This document shows, piece by piece, positions 24,078 to 31,914 of a stretch of DNA of 45,926 bases. Location: the NCBI RefSeq assembly GCF_014502795.1, contig NZ_JACVHF010000021.1:1-45926 (forward strand), written 5' to 3'. Under the pieces are notes generated by a model, which was not told the DNA's origin, made no database searches, and saw nothing but the letters and a program-made list of their open reading frames with translations. Position 1 is the first letter of the stretch, and each line of letters opens with the position of its first letter. A program made the position numbers and the translations under genes. Source of the stretch: Heliobacterium chlorum (GTDB taxonomy: Bacteria > Bacillota > Desulfitobacteriia > Heliobacteriales > Heliobacteriaceae).

Positions 24078-24311
24078 CGGTGGGCGGTTGCCGCAGTGAC
24101 ATCATCGCTCTAAAGGGGGAGGAAGTCAACGGAAAAACGTGAGTCCTCAACTCAATGTTCATTCTGTGAAATGATGAACATAAAAAACCATATCAGGCCT
24201 TTGCTTATTGGCACACGCGTTGGGTAGCAAAATGAAATCCATCATGTTACAATTATGTAAATTAAATTATCTGGAAATTGGTTAATTAGTGTTGACGCTA
24301 GGAGGGTTGTA

Positions 24312-24548
24312 ATGTCTGAGTTAGCATTAGCCTTGGTGGTAATAATTTACCCATTATTCTTTACCTTTCTCCTGGTAACCCATATCTCAGTTTGCAGTAT
24401 CGTTTATAAAGACGCAAAAAGGCTTAGGTATTCTGCATTAAATATTTCGCCATTTTTATGGGTTAGTATATCATTCTTACTTCCGATTCTCGGGATGGTC
24501 ATTTACTGGCTCATGAATCACTCCGCTCTCTCCAGACCGGGGGATTAG
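24312..24548 (+). CDS. Small two-helix membrane protein
   Basis: A 78-residue protein with ATG after TAGGAGGGTTGTA. Two membrane segments are evident, residues about 3-30 (LALALVVIIYPLFFTFLLV) and 46-68 (FLWVSISFLLPILGMVIYWL). The shape recalls the N-terminal phospholipase-D-nuclease-like (PLDc_N) membrane module, but the match is weak. A likely -10 element TGTTACAAT lies at 24243-24255. It is the first of a group of membrane cargo genes between the replication module and the integrase; superinfection exclusion is one possible role, unproven. Confidence 0.6.
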   Translation: MSELALALVVIIYPLFFTFLLVTHISVCSIVYKDAKRLRYSALNISPFLWVSISFLLPILGMVIYWLMNHSALSRPGD

Positions 24549-24641
24549 ATAAAGCTAAATGAGGAATGACTTACATCTCTTTTTACATTATTGAGAATGT
24601 CACAACTTGCGTTTAATTAAACAAATGGGTGTTGATAACCT

Positions 24642-24986
24642 ATGTATAAAGATACATGGATACATTTAATTAACGTCGCCGATGTGTACAAAGCTGAAAT
24701 TGTGGAATCAATACTCCGAGAAGCGAACATTCCATTTCAGCGTAAATATGCTGGAACAGATGGATATCTAAAGCTAGTAACAGGTGGCACTCTTAATAAT
24801 ATTGAATTGTACGTTCCAGACATTTTTTACGACGATGCGATCAATTTAGTATCTGTATCGTATGAAGAAGATAATTCCGGTGACGAAACATATCAACAAG
24901 ATAAGTCATATTTGTCTGGAATTATTCTAATTGCGATTGCTTTCTCTATACTGTATGGATTATTTATGGTTATTGCTGATCAATAA
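24642..24986 (+). CDS. DUF2007-like protein with C-terminal membrane helix
   Basis: A 114-residue protein. Residues about 5-75 (HLINVADVYKAEIVESILRE, ANIPFQRKYAGTDGY, NNIELYVPDIFYDDAINLV) match the DUF2007 putative signal-transducing fold, found in Firmicutes next to membrane genes. Residues about 90-112 (SGIILIAIAFSILYGLFMVI) are a membrane helix, so the domain faces the cytoplasm. The ribosome site is weak (GGGTGTTGATAACCT). The function is unknown; the neighbourhood suggests an accessory membrane-linked role. Confidence 0.6.
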   Translation: MYKDTWIHLINVADVYKAEIVESILREANIPFQRKYAGTDGYLKLVTGGTLNNIELYVPDIFYDDAINLVSVSYEEDNSGDETYQQDKSYLSGIILIAIAFSILYGLFMVIADQ

Positions 24987-25157
24987 ATATGAGTGAGATT
25001 TCCGTAGTGACAACAAAGTGATGGAAAAAGTACGCATAAGGTTGGCTTAACAAAACCAAGAAAAAAGAACCCTCAAGCCAACCGGGGAGTGGACGAGAGT
25101 CTAAAAGCTAGACCTTTTTGTTAAAAACTGTCCACAGTTCCAGAAGGGGGAACCTTA

Positions 25158-25805
25158 TTGAAGCCTGGTATTCTAATCTGGAATAAGTTAAAAGCATTAA
25201 CTATCTTGGAAAAAGTATTGCTATTAATTACTTTAATGTTTTTCACATGGCAATTATATTTTAATATTTACAAGTTAACGATATATTTCGAATATAAAAA
25301 GCATTTGGAAGTTGAATATCCCGATAAAACATTTCGGATAAACTGGGTAACCTATGATCCTATTAAAGGAGATTACTCCTCAAAAGCTTACTGTAACGAG
25401 GATGGAACTGAATTTCGTGTTGGCGGAAATTACGATAGTTATTTGCAAAACAAAGATGCTAAAGAAATGAGAGATTTAATCGACTCCTGCTTTATTGACA
25501 AAGAAATTCTACAGTATATTGCAGGTGTTATAGGAAACAAAGAACTTCAGGAGGATGATCATCCGCCAAAATACAACTTCAATGTATATTTTCACTATAA
25601 CGTGATAAAAGACGATGAAACATTAGCTAACAAATCAATAGAAATAATAAATATACTTAAAAGAAACAACCTCGAAATCAACAGTATAAGCTTTTCATCT
25701 GAGAGAGAAGAAAAGCTCATTGAATTACTAATGGAACATGGCGACATAAATAAAAATGCAAACGAAATACAACAGCTAATTCGAGTGAAGAAAGCAGACA
25801 TATAA
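25158..25805 (+). CDS. Membrane-anchored protein of unknown function (YfjL-like)
   Basis: A 215-residue protein that starts at TTG 25158 after GAAGGGGGAACC. One membrane segment is visible near the N-terminus (LEKVLLLITLMFFTWQLYF, residues about 17-36); the rest is extracellular, with YPDKTFRINWVTYDP and a C-terminal helical part. Proteins of this layout are frequent in Bacillales and resemble YfjL, whose role is unclear. A 150-bp leader with an 8-bp inverted repeat (GTTGGCTT / AAGCCAAC) precedes it. Low G+C sets it apart from the replication module. Confidence 0.55.
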   Translation: MKPGILIWNKLKALTILEKVLLLITLMFFTWQLYFNIYKLTIYFEYKKHLEVEYPDKTFRINWVTYDPIKGDYSSKAYCNEDGTEFRVGGNYDSYLQNKDAKEMRDLIDSCFIDKEILQYIAGVIGNKELQEDDHPPKYNFNVYFHYNVIKDDETLANKSIEIINILKRNNLEINSISFSSEREEKLIELLMEHGDINKNANEIQQLIRVKKADI

Positions 25806-25969
25806 GCTACCTTTTATCATTGGAGGGGGGCTCATAACGTCAAAACCGTGAATTAGCGAAAAAAGTGTCCCAGGCCAGATATCCCAGGAGGATGGTTTTT
25901 GTAGGTTCACCCTAGACTAACATGTTAAAATCTAGCATATTACTGGAATGTGAAAAAAAGGTGATTATT

Positions 25970-26440
25970 GTGAAAAAATTAGGAACTATTACAATTATAT
26001 GTTTAACCATAGTTTTTTCATTTTACACTTATGCATTTGGATACGATACCGTCATTTACGAAACGGAAAGTGGTTCTTATCGTTGTGTTGTAAAGAAAGA
26101 AAATAGCACTTATACCTGGGATTTATGGAACAAGAACATGACTTTAGAAATTGTAGAAACACCCCAAAACAAAAGTGCATTGGAAAGTTTTATGGAATCA
26201 ATTAGTCAATTAAAAAGGCAAACCGTTAAAATGTACCTAGCAATAGGCTATTTACTGATATGCTTAGGCTCGATAGTTTACTTAGCCGTTAAGAAGAAGA
26301 ACGAGTACCCTAAAAAAGAAGCTATTGGTTTTATTACTCCAATTACATTAATCACACTATTCGTAATTTTCGATACTGCATTTGAAATTCAAACGTTAGT
26401 AACAGACGCAAATTACTATTTTCAGATATTATCTAATTAA
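25970..26440 (+). CDS. Secreted/membrane protein with signal peptide
   Basis: GTG 25970 is chosen because AAAAAGGTGAT precedes it and the product then begins with a signal peptide (MKKLGTITIICLTIVFSFYT, residues 1-20); the upstream ATG lacks a ribosome site. Two further membrane segments follow at about residues 85-105 (MYLAIGYLLICLGSIVYLAV) and 120-140 (AIGFITPITLITLFVIF). The short external domain (about 25-75) has no known family. It lies directly before the first tRNA-like repeat and belongs to the cargo group. Confidence 0.55.
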   Translation: MKKLGTITIICLTIVFSFYTYAFGYDTVIYETESGSYRCVVKKENSTYTWDLWNKNMTLEIVETPQNKSALESFMESISQLKRQTVKMYLAIGYLLICLGSIVYLAVKKKNEYPKKEAIGFITPITLITLFVIFDTAFEIQTLVTDANYYFQILSN

Positions 26441-26472
26441 GGTTACTACGGGAACTAAACTACGATTGCAAC

Positions 26473-26672
26473 AAAAAAGCCAAGGACAATCGTCCCTGGC
26501 TTTACGTTATCTCGATATTTCACCGCTTCAAATCCCGGTAGGCGTCACGTTAGGCATCAAATCCTAACCGTAAGAACCGCCTACCATTATAAAATCCGAG
26601 CTAACTCATGGTCGGGGGGACAGGATTCGAACCTGCGGCCTCTATACAGTTGTTTCATTACTGGTTTATAAC
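26473..26672. repeat. Attachment-like repeat A with antisense tRNA 3' end
   Basis: Order on + strand: hairpin AAAGCCA / TGGCTTT (26474-26504); GGTAGGCG ... CGCCTACC stem with inner GTTAGG / CCTAAC (about 26539-26587); GAGCTAACTCATGG; then GACAGGATTCGAACCTGC (26619-26636). Read leftwards the last block is a tRNA T-arm and CCA end. Only the 3' part of a tRNA is present, as in integration remnants. Confidence 0.65.
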
Positions 26673-26937
26673 AGGGCAGGGAATAGGCCTATTCGCTGGC
26701 CACACCGCCCCAACGTTCCCTCTAATGGAAATATCGGCTATAACTATCTCAACCATATCCCACAACATTATAGCCCGAACGGTGACATCACAACGCCATA
26801 ACCGTGTAATGTTAGAAAAACCGTCTCATGCCGAATACCGATGGTAGACGGTTTTGTTACCCCACTTAACCCAATATGTTACAATTAAGTGAAACAATAG
26901 AAGCACATAAAGGTGATATTACTTTTTGGAGGGACAT

Positions 26938-27513
26938 ATGAGATTTATTAGGACATTATTTTTAGGATCGTTCTTCATGCTATTTTTATATCTTTGTTTT
27001 GCGATGAATGCAGCAGAATATGCCTTTTCAGAAGAGTCGTCGTTACGCAAATCGTTTCCTTATCAAGATGGAATTGTTGTTTATGAAAAGCAATTTGGAA
27101 ATAAAAACTTAGTTATATGGGACACAGGCTCTGAACGATATGTAAAACTTGTTAACCAAAATTTAGGTATTCTCTATCGGGTTCAAGGTGTAGCGTTAAT
27201 CGAATCGAAAGAGGTTCAGAAAAAAATAAAAACAGCCTGGGCATCTCACCGAGCGGATGATGATCGTTATGATACTCTTTTAGCCGTAGAGATTATAGAC
27301 CCAAATATAAACAAAGTCATAGTAACCAACGAAGGCTACACTAAAAATCTATCAACGCTGGAAGAGGTAAAAGAACAATCTAAAGTTTATGTAGAACTAG
27401 ACGTAATAAACGGGTACGCAGCACACTATTTCCAGACATCAAACACGGAGAGTATGGGATTTGTATTCCGTGGACTTAACCAACTAGGAGAAATCGTAAC
27501 GGTAAGTTGGTAA
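26938..27513 (+). CDS. Signal-anchored cargo protein of unknown function
   Basis: ATG 26938 follows TTTTGGAGGGACAT; an ATG four codons upstream is inside the ribosome site. The 191-residue product opens with a hydrophobic signal or anchor (RTLFLGSFFMLFLYLCFAM, residues about 5-24). The rest is a soluble alpha/beta domain (FPYQDGIVVYEKQFGNKNLV and similar) with no recognised family. The promoter is probably TGTTACAAT at 26877-26885, similar to that before the gene at 24312. The gene sits alone between repeats A and B, like a cassette. Confidence 0.55.
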   Translation: MRFIRTLFLGSFFMLFLYLCFAMNAAEYAFSEESSLRKSFPYQDGIVVYEKQFGNKNLVIWDTGSERYVKLVNQNLGILYRVQGVALIESKEVQKKIKTAWASHRADDDRYDTLLAVEIIDPNINKVIVTNEGYTKNLSTLEEVKEQSKVYVELDVINGYAAHYFQTSNTESMGFVFRGLNQLGEIVTVSW

Positions 27514-27527
27514 TGTAATGAAAAAGG

Positions 27528-27693
27528 CCAAGACTTCTCATCTTCGACCTCATTTTCTTTCATCTTCTAAGTTCGGTAGGCGTCAAATCCACAATGGTAA
27601 AGACCACACTGCACTAAACCCCAACTAAACCATGGTTGTGGCGAAGGGATTCGAACGTGCGGCCTCATTACGGTTGTTTCATTATCGGTAGTC
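27528..27693. repeat. Attachment-like repeat B with antisense tRNA 3' end
   Basis: A diverged relative of repeat A: hairpin-like AAAGGCCAAGACTTCT, CGGTAGGCGTCAAATCC, CTAAACCATGG, then GGGATTCGAACGTGCGGCCT (27646-27665) and a GGTTGTTTCATTA block also present in A. The T-arm is partly degraded (GAACGTGC), so this copy is the most decayed. Confidence 0.6.
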
Positions 27694-27721
27694 AGTTGAA
27701 TCGGAAGACGTTAACCCCAGT

Positions 27722-28057
27722 CTATTCCCAAATCCAACCTACCTCTTTGATTAGACTCCTAAAATAATCGATGATGTAGCCTAAACTTAACCACGATAAA
27801 TAATGAATTACATAGACAAGATATTTAATTTCATCTGTTGTAAATATTTGTCTTGGCAGAGTTGATTGTTCTTCCATTAGCCATACGACAATGCCTCCAC
27901 TAATATAAAGGATTAGACTTTTGTCATCGTAACCCCAAAAATTATTGAAACAGATACATATGGATATAGTGGCAAGCAGTATCGTAAACCACAGATATTT
28001 AACTGGCTTTTGTCGGCTGGTTTCAAAGAAATCATCTCTCAATCTGGAGTTAGTCAT
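27722..28057 (-). CDS. Small membrane protein, operon partner
   Basis: A 111-residue protein read leftwards. ATG 28057 is preferred (GTGGAGTATA before it) over an upstream TTG. Membrane segments are visible at about residues 20-40 (LWFTILLATISICICF), 45-65 (LILYISGGIVVWLM) and 82-102 (YLVYVIHYLSWLSLGYII). The start overlaps the stop of the next gene by one base (TAATG), so both are translated together. No family is recognised; a role in phage exclusion or membrane sensing would be speculative. Confidence 0.6.
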   Translation of the reverse strand: MTNSRLRDDFFETSRQKPVKYLWFTILLATISICICFNNFWGYDDKSLILYISGGIVVWLMEEQSTLPRQIFTTDEIKYLVYVIHYLSWLSLGYIIDYFRSLIKEVGWIWE

Positions 28058-28299
28058 TATACTCCACTTGCCGCTAGGGAAGTCCAAAGCAAAAAAACAC
28101 TAAGAACTAAGCCATTAAGCCATGCCATAAATTTAGAAAAACCATTAGGATTATCCCTGTAAGCTAAGAACACTCCACCTACCAAGCACATTATTGAGAA
28201 AATATTTATCCAATGAGAAAGAATTCCCCCTGTTAAATTTACTATAGCCAATAACCAGGCGGCCGTTATAGCACAGATAAATCTAGAGCTTTGGGCCAT
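28057..28299 (-). CDS. Small three-helix membrane protein
   Basis: An 80-residue protein read leftwards with ATG 28299 after GGAGTGATGTCAG. It has three hydrophobic stretches (ICAITAAWLLAIVNL; IFSIMCLVGGVFLAY; LNGLVLSVFLLWTSL). It is the promoter-proximal gene of a two-gene operon; a canonical leftward promoter and palindromic operator lie within 110 bp upstream. It belongs to the cargo cluster between repeats B and C. The function is unknown. Confidence 0.6.
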   Translation of the reverse strand: MAQSSRFICAITAAWLLAIVNLTGGILSHWINIFSIMCLVGGVFLAYRDNPNGFSKFMAWLNGLVLSVFLLWTSLAASGV

Positions 28300-28351
28300 C
28301 TGACATCACTCCCTAGCTAACTATTTATTTGGTATGACGGGCTAATGATTA

Positions 28352-28405
28352 GTGTAAAATTACACCTCATGGTGAAAAAATACACCGGAATTAAGGTGTT
28401 GTCAA
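28352..28405 (-). promoter_or_regulatory. Leftward sigma-A promoter with palindromic operator
   Basis: Read leftwards: TTGACA (28405-28400), 17 bp, TATTTT (28382-28377). Downstream, at about +5 to +20, sits the perfect inverted repeat GTGTAAAATTACAC (28352-28365), and related half-sites (CACC / GGTG, TACACC / GGTGT) surround the promoter. A repressor-controlled promoter for the membrane-protein pair is likely. Confidence 0.6.
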
Positions 28406-28489
28406 TACTTTAATCCGTATCCATTTTCCGGCATCTCCGTATATGTTAGGTTATACTTCACCAGACAAAACAATAAGGCCCAGGACTTC

Positions 28490-28671
28490 TCATACTGAGC
28501 CTTAAATTTATTCTCTTCAAACCACCGTAGGCGTCATGTTAGGCGTTAAATCCTAACTGTAGCAACATATAACATTACGAAACCCCAGCTAACTCATGGT
28601 AGGGGCGACAGGATTCGAACCTGCGGCCTCTTGGTCCCGAACCATTAGATTTAACTTCCCTTCATGCCCCA
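28490..28671. repeat. Attachment-like repeat C, abutting integrase
   Basis: It shares the order of repeat A: hairpin AAGGC / GCCTT, CGTAGGCGTCATGTTAGGCG with CCTAAC, CAGCTAACTCATGG, then CGACAGGATTCGAACCTGCG (28606-28625). It ends in a full-length, degenerate tRNA-Pro-like segment and lies 73 bp before the integrase start. This is the best candidate for the active phage attachment site. Confidence 0.65.
28597..28671 (-). other. tRNA-Pro-like sequence (anticodon CGG), degenerate; putative attP core
   Basis: Read leftwards, 75 nt run from TGGGGCA to ACCA. The T-arm GCAGG-TTCGAAT-CCTGT is intact, the anticodon loop is TTCGGGA (CGG, Pro), and CCA is encoded. The acceptor stem keeps 5 of 7 pairs, the anticodon stem 3 of 5, and the D-arm is not recognisable. 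A functional tRNA is unlikely; a phage copy of the 3' end of a host tRNA-Pro gene used for integration fits better. Confidence 0.6.
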
Positions 28672-28684
28672 CTAGAGATAACCT

Positions 28685-28742
28685 ACACCTGCCTCCCTTG
28701 AAATCAGTCGATCTTGAACATCGAAAGGAGCAGGTGTTTTTT
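28685..28742 (+). promoter_or_regulatory. Hairpin covering the integrase ribosome site
   Basis: ACACCTG-CTCC (28685-28696, one bulged C) pairs with GGAG-CAGGTGT (28727-28737), followed by TTTTTT. The GGAG on the 3' arm is the only ribosome site before ATG 28744. The structure resembles both a terminator and a translation-blocking hairpin, so integrase expression may be strongly limited. Confidence 0.5.
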
Positions 28743-28743
28743 C

Positions 28744-29916
28744 ATGACCTCCCAACGCAACAAGCCCGGCCAGGGCTCGGTGTACCAACGCAAAGACGGC
28801 TACTTTGTAGCCCAGGTCCACATCGGCCAAGATGATAACGGCAAACCAAAGTATGCTCGAAGAACTTTCAAAACAGAGGGCGAAGCCCTACAATGGCGTG
28901 ACCAAGCTTTAGTCGAGTATCGTCAAGGAATCTTTGTGATTCCCTCAACTGTAACCTTCGGCGACTGGCTCGACATCTGGCTTGACCAATATGTAAAGCC
29001 CAACGTGCGGCCTAAAACTTGGGAGTCCTATGAATATATTACCCGGCTTCATTTGAAGCCGAAGCTAGGCAACGTGAAGGTCCAGGCACTGCAGACCACC
29101 CAGCTACAGAAGCTGATTAACGAAAAACGGCAATCGGGCCTAGCGACGAGAACAGTCGAACTGATTCTCACTACCGCAAGAACAGCCCTCAAACAAGCCA
29201 TCCATGATGAACTGATCAACAAGAACATAGCTGACCATGTCCGCAAGCCCAAACCGTCCCAAAAACAAATCAGCGTATTTACCGTAGATCAAATGAAGGA
29301 ATTTATGTTCGTGGCAGAGGAGGACAGACTCTGGATTGCTTTCAAACTGCTGCTCGGAACGGGAATGAGAGTGGGGGAGCTGCTGGCTTTGAAGTGGGGC
29401 GATATCAATCTCGAACGTGGTCACATAGACGTTACCAAGGGGACCGTACTGGTCAAGAACGAATACGGCCCTAACAGAACCCACCAGATAATCCAAGAGC
29501 CTAAAACGAAAAACGGCTACCGGAGGATTCCGATAACCGAAGATCTGGTTAGGCAGTTGAAGAGGTGGCAAGTCCTCCAGTATATAGAACGGATGGGCGA
29601 GGGCGAAGAGTATGAGGATGATGGGCTGGTCGTAACGACCAAAAAGGGTCGGATGGTTAGCCAACGGAACCTCGCCACGAAGTTTCACCGACTGCTGGCT
29701 AAAGCTGAAATACCGAAAACCAATCTCCACTCGTTAAGGCACACGTACGCCACCCGGTTACTTGAGGCCGGGGTTCATCCGAAGGTGGTGCAGGAATTAC
29801 TGGGTCATGGCAGCATCAGAATTACGTTGGATACCTATAGTCACGTATTGCCCGACGTTAAGAAACAAGCGATTGATAAGATTGAAGGAATGTTAAGTCC
29901 GAGGAAGATGGGGTAG
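28744..29916 (+). CDS. int: Tyrosine recombinase / phage integrase
   Basis: A 390-residue protein; ATG 28744 is chosen since AAAGGAG lies upstream (a 10-residue longer start at 28714 has none). Residues about 1-55 form an AP2-like arm-binding domain (GSVYQRKDGYFVAQVHIG), residues about 65-160 a SAM-like core-binding domain, and residues about 175-385 the catalytic domain with R209 (GTGMRVGEL), H329-x-x-R332 (HSLRHTYATRLL), H355 (LLGHGS) and nucleophile Y365 (DTYSHV). It integrates and, with help, excises the element at the adjacent tRNA-like site. The full set of catalytic residues suggests activity. Confidence 0.93.
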   Translation: MTSQRNKPGQGSVYQRKDGYFVAQVHIGQDDNGKPKYARRTFKTEGEALQWRDQALVEYRQGIFVIPSTVTFGDWLDIWLDQYVKPNVRPKTWESYEYITRLHLKPKLGNVKVQALQTTQLQKLINEKRQSGLATRTVELILTTARTALKQAIHDELINKNIADHVRKPKPSQKQISVFTVDQMKEFMFVAEEDRLWIAFKLLLGTGMRVGELLALKWGDINLERGHIDVTKGTVLVKNEYGPNRTHQIIQEPKTKNGYRRIPITEDLVRQLKRWQVLQYIERMGEGEEYEDDGLVVTTKKGRMVSQRNLATKFHRLLAKAEIPKTNLHSLRHTYATRLLEAGVHPKVVQELLGHGSIRITLDTYSHVLPDVKKQAIDKIEGMLSPRKMG

Positions 29917-29948
29917 GCCCACTTGGTTTTGAGATGAAAACAAAATTG

Positions 29949-30758
29949 CTATCTCCGTCTATTAGAAATTTGAGCAGGAGTTAATTTTAGAAATAAAACA
30001 ATATTCTTAATGTCAACATTCTCACGATAGTATACATCTTTATAATCGGATACAAAGGTATTCCATCCAGATATAATGCGACCAGTAGGATAGCTATAAT
30101 CAAATTTGATATCAACTCTTCCGATAACATCGATATGCTTTATGTACTTTTTGTAATGAATTTTTGAATACCAAGCATAACTATATACTTTAGCATTTAA
30201 GATACTTTCGACAGTCGGCATCTCTGTATTATTCATATATGCCTTGACTATGAAATTGCTTCCAAATTCCTCACTAGTCTTGATACTTTCTAAAACAATA
30301 GCACCCGAGTAAGTTCCATCATTAAGCTTAATTGATAAAACATCACCTTTGTTGAAAAGTGGTGGTTTATATTTTAGTGGCTTAGGTTTTTTAGGGTTTA
30401 CTTTCGGAGTAGATATTTTTGTCAAGAAAGACGTCAGGGCTTTTTCCCTTTTTTTTAGATCCGAGGCAGATGCCTCTAACTCACGCCAACACTGAATATC
30501 CTTACCAGTTTCAATAATATCTTTTACTTTATTATAAAGATTATTATTCAGATACCCACATTCCCAACCAGCATAAATAGCGGCAAAGTACATATTATGC
30601 AATGCATTAGTATCATCGAAAAAAGCTGTTTCATATTTCTCAACAACTTTATTTAATGCTGTTTCAATTGGCGTTCCGTTATTAAATTCCTTCATAATTT
30701 CATCATAAACATCCAGGTACTCATCATTTGAAGATATGCCAGGTCCCCAAGCTCCCAT
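29949..30758 (-). CDS. DUF4259 / Imm26-like immunity protein
   Basis: A 269-residue protein read leftwards, with AGAGGACTATAA before ATG 30758. The N-terminus MGAWGPGISSNDEYLDVYDE is the hallmark of DUF4259 proteins. Residues about 128-265 (FNKGDVLSIKLNDGTYSGAI, VLES, GRVDIKFDYSYPTG) resemble Imm26, an immunity family in polymorphic toxin systems. No partner toxin is seen in the window, so it may be an orphan protecting against neighbours' toxins. It is A+T-rich, unlike the phage core, and lies right after the integrase, a common cargo position. Confidence 0.65.
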   Translation of the reverse strand: MGAWGPGISSNDEYLDVYDEIMKEFNNGTPIETALNKVVEKYETAFFDDTNALHNMYFAAIYAGWECGYLNNNLYNKVKDIIETGKDIQCWRELEASASDLKKREKALTSFLTKISTPKVNPKKPKPLKYKPPLFNKGDVLSIKLNDGTYSGAIVLESIKTSEEFGSNFIVKAYMNNTEMPTVESILNAKVYSYAWYSKIHYKKYIKHIDVIGRVDIKFDYSYPTGRIISGWNTFVSDYKDVYYRENVDIKNIVLFLKLTPAQISNRRR

Positions 30759-30907
30759 TTATAGTCCTCTCACTTTCATTAAAGGTAAAAATCCCAAAGT
30801 TGACACTATTATAACAAAATGGATTTAAATATATCAACCACATATCGCCATCTGTAAAAAGGAAGGTCGTGGGGTAACTGCAATAATTGAAGTAATAAAA
30901 AGTGAAA

Positions 30908-30938
30908 AAAGCGTAGCCACCGGCCTACGCTTTCTTTT
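30908..30938. terminator. Bidirectional terminator
   Basis: AAAGCGTAG / CTACGCTTT form a 9-bp stem with A tract on one side and TTTCTTTTC on the other, so it can stop transcription both ways. Confidence 0.7.
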
Positions 30939-30970
30939 CTCAGATAACCAGATATGTACCTTTTAGCCTC

Positions 30971-31004
30971 AGAAGAGTACGGCAATCCAGTACCGTACTC
31001 TTCT
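30971..31004. repeat. Perfect 12-bp inverted repeat
   Basis: AGAAGAGTACGG (30971-30982) and CCGTACTCTTCT (30993-31004) flank a 10-nt loop, with TTATT after it. It may be a second terminator or an operator in the gene-poor stretch 30940-31500. Confidence 0.5.
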
Positions 31005-31070
31005 TTATTAACGGGACAAATTCAATGTTCCCTTCATTCCCAATGTTTATTCAAAAAAAGGAGGAGCACG

Positions 31071-31202
31071 GTGAAAGGCCGTACCCCTGTTAAGGAGGAA
31101 CTATCTGTGAGAAGCACTCTGCAACAGCAAGAAAGCCTCCGGCGACAACGAAACCAGAGTTTACTTTCTTACCGTCCCACGAGGTCTTTACACCAAAGGT
31201 AG
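31071..31202 (+). CDS. Possible small basic protein (43 residues)
   Basis: GTG 31071 is preceded by AAAAAAAGGAGGAGCACG, and a second strong site (TTAAGGAGGAACTATCT) precedes GTG 31107 in the same frame. The product is basic and glutamine/arginine-rich (LQQQESLRRQRNQSLLSYRP). Two good ribosome sites in 36 bp are notable, but the short length and lack of relatives I can recognise leave it uncertain. The surrounding 30940-31500 shows no other gene. Confidence 0.3.
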   Translation: MKGRTPVKEELSVRSTLQQQESLRRQRNQSLLSYRPTRSLHQR

Positions 31203-31343
31203 TATATCTTGAACTTCCCTATGTAATTCATGGGAGTAAATCCAACCCTAGTTACAATCGGAAGGATGGTCATCCCCGTGGCCCGTACCGGGCCTCGTTA
31301 AACCACCATAACCCTCACCGTAAAACCATCTCAACGGAAACGC

Positions 31344-31379
31344 AAAAAACCGCCGTCAGCACACTGCTTCCGTCGGTTT
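31344..31379 (-). terminator. Leftward terminator downstream of tRNA-Thr
   Basis: Read leftwards, AAACCGACG pairs with CGGCGGTTT around a loop and is followed by TTT. It lies about 120 bp downstream of the tRNA gene and would end its transcript. Confidence 0.6.
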
Positions 31380-31501
31380 CCCCTGCGTACCGGGCCATTT
31401 CAACCCCATGGCTTCACCAGAGATGCCCCTCCGTAACTACGACCGTAACCACATTTTGGTTCTCTCTTCCACCTGGTGATCCTGCTAACCCGCATATGTA
31501 G

Positions 31502-31577
<76 letters not shown>

Positions 31578-31594
31578 GAGTCAAGTAAAGTAAT

Positions 31595-31655
31595 CTCCAA
31601 TTTGGTGAGTTGCATTAATCAATAGTCATGGGGTATCTCCATGAGCAAATTGGAG
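31595..31655. repeat. Nested inverted repeat beside tRNA-Thr
   Basis: Outer arms CTCCAATTTG (31595-31604) and CAAATTGGAG (31646-31655) are perfect; inner arms TCATGG (31626-31631) and CCATGA (31639-31644) are perfect too. It lies between the tRNA and its duplicated fragment. Confidence 0.6.
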
Positions 31656-31731
31656 GTCTCGGAATTTAGTGCATACCCCCATTGATGACAGACTAGAGAT
31701 GTATAGTCTCGGTGTAATGAACGTTGGAACA

Positions 31732-31754
31732 ACTGATTACAAGTCAGTTGCTCT
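31732..31754 (-). repeat. 23-bp duplicate of tRNA-Thr anticodon arm
   Basis: ACTGATTACAAGTCAGTTGC plus TCT at 31732-31754 is identical to 31535-31557 inside tRNA-Thr, 197 bp away in the same orientation. No tRNA continues beyond it. Such partial tRNA duplications mark att sites or scars of integrative elements. Confidence 0.75.
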
Positions 31755-31888
31755 GTTGGAAGACGGTCTATATTTGGGTATGATTATAGCCAATTTTTGA
31801 AAGCTTGAACAGAGAGTAAGTTTTGGGATATTAGGGTGGTGTTGGTTGGGAGAAGAAGGGATTAAGTTAAGGGGATATAGTATAAAAG

Positions 31889-31914
31889 GCCCGCCAGTTA
31901 AGGCGAGCTTTTTT
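31889..31914 (+). terminator. Terminator without an obvious gene
   Basis: GCCCGCC / GGCGAGC stem, AGTTAA loop, then TTTTTT. The DNA upstream (31760-31888) contains no convincing gene; it may end a small RNA. The stretch 31915-32200 is G-rich on this strand and shows no gene. Confidence 0.6.

Noticed and set aside
26609-26672. Complete tRNA gene in repeat A (and B)
   Set aside because: Only the T-arm and CCA end pair; no 5' acceptor strand or D-arm can be found at the right distance.
26608-26847. Reading frame starting MVGGTGFEPAAS
   Set aside because: This is the well-known false translation of an antisense tRNA T-arm; it overlaps repeat A and has no ribosome site.
28596-28835. Reading frame starting MVGATGFEPAAS
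   Set aside because: Same artefact from the tRNA-like sequence in repeat C; it also overlaps the integrase start.
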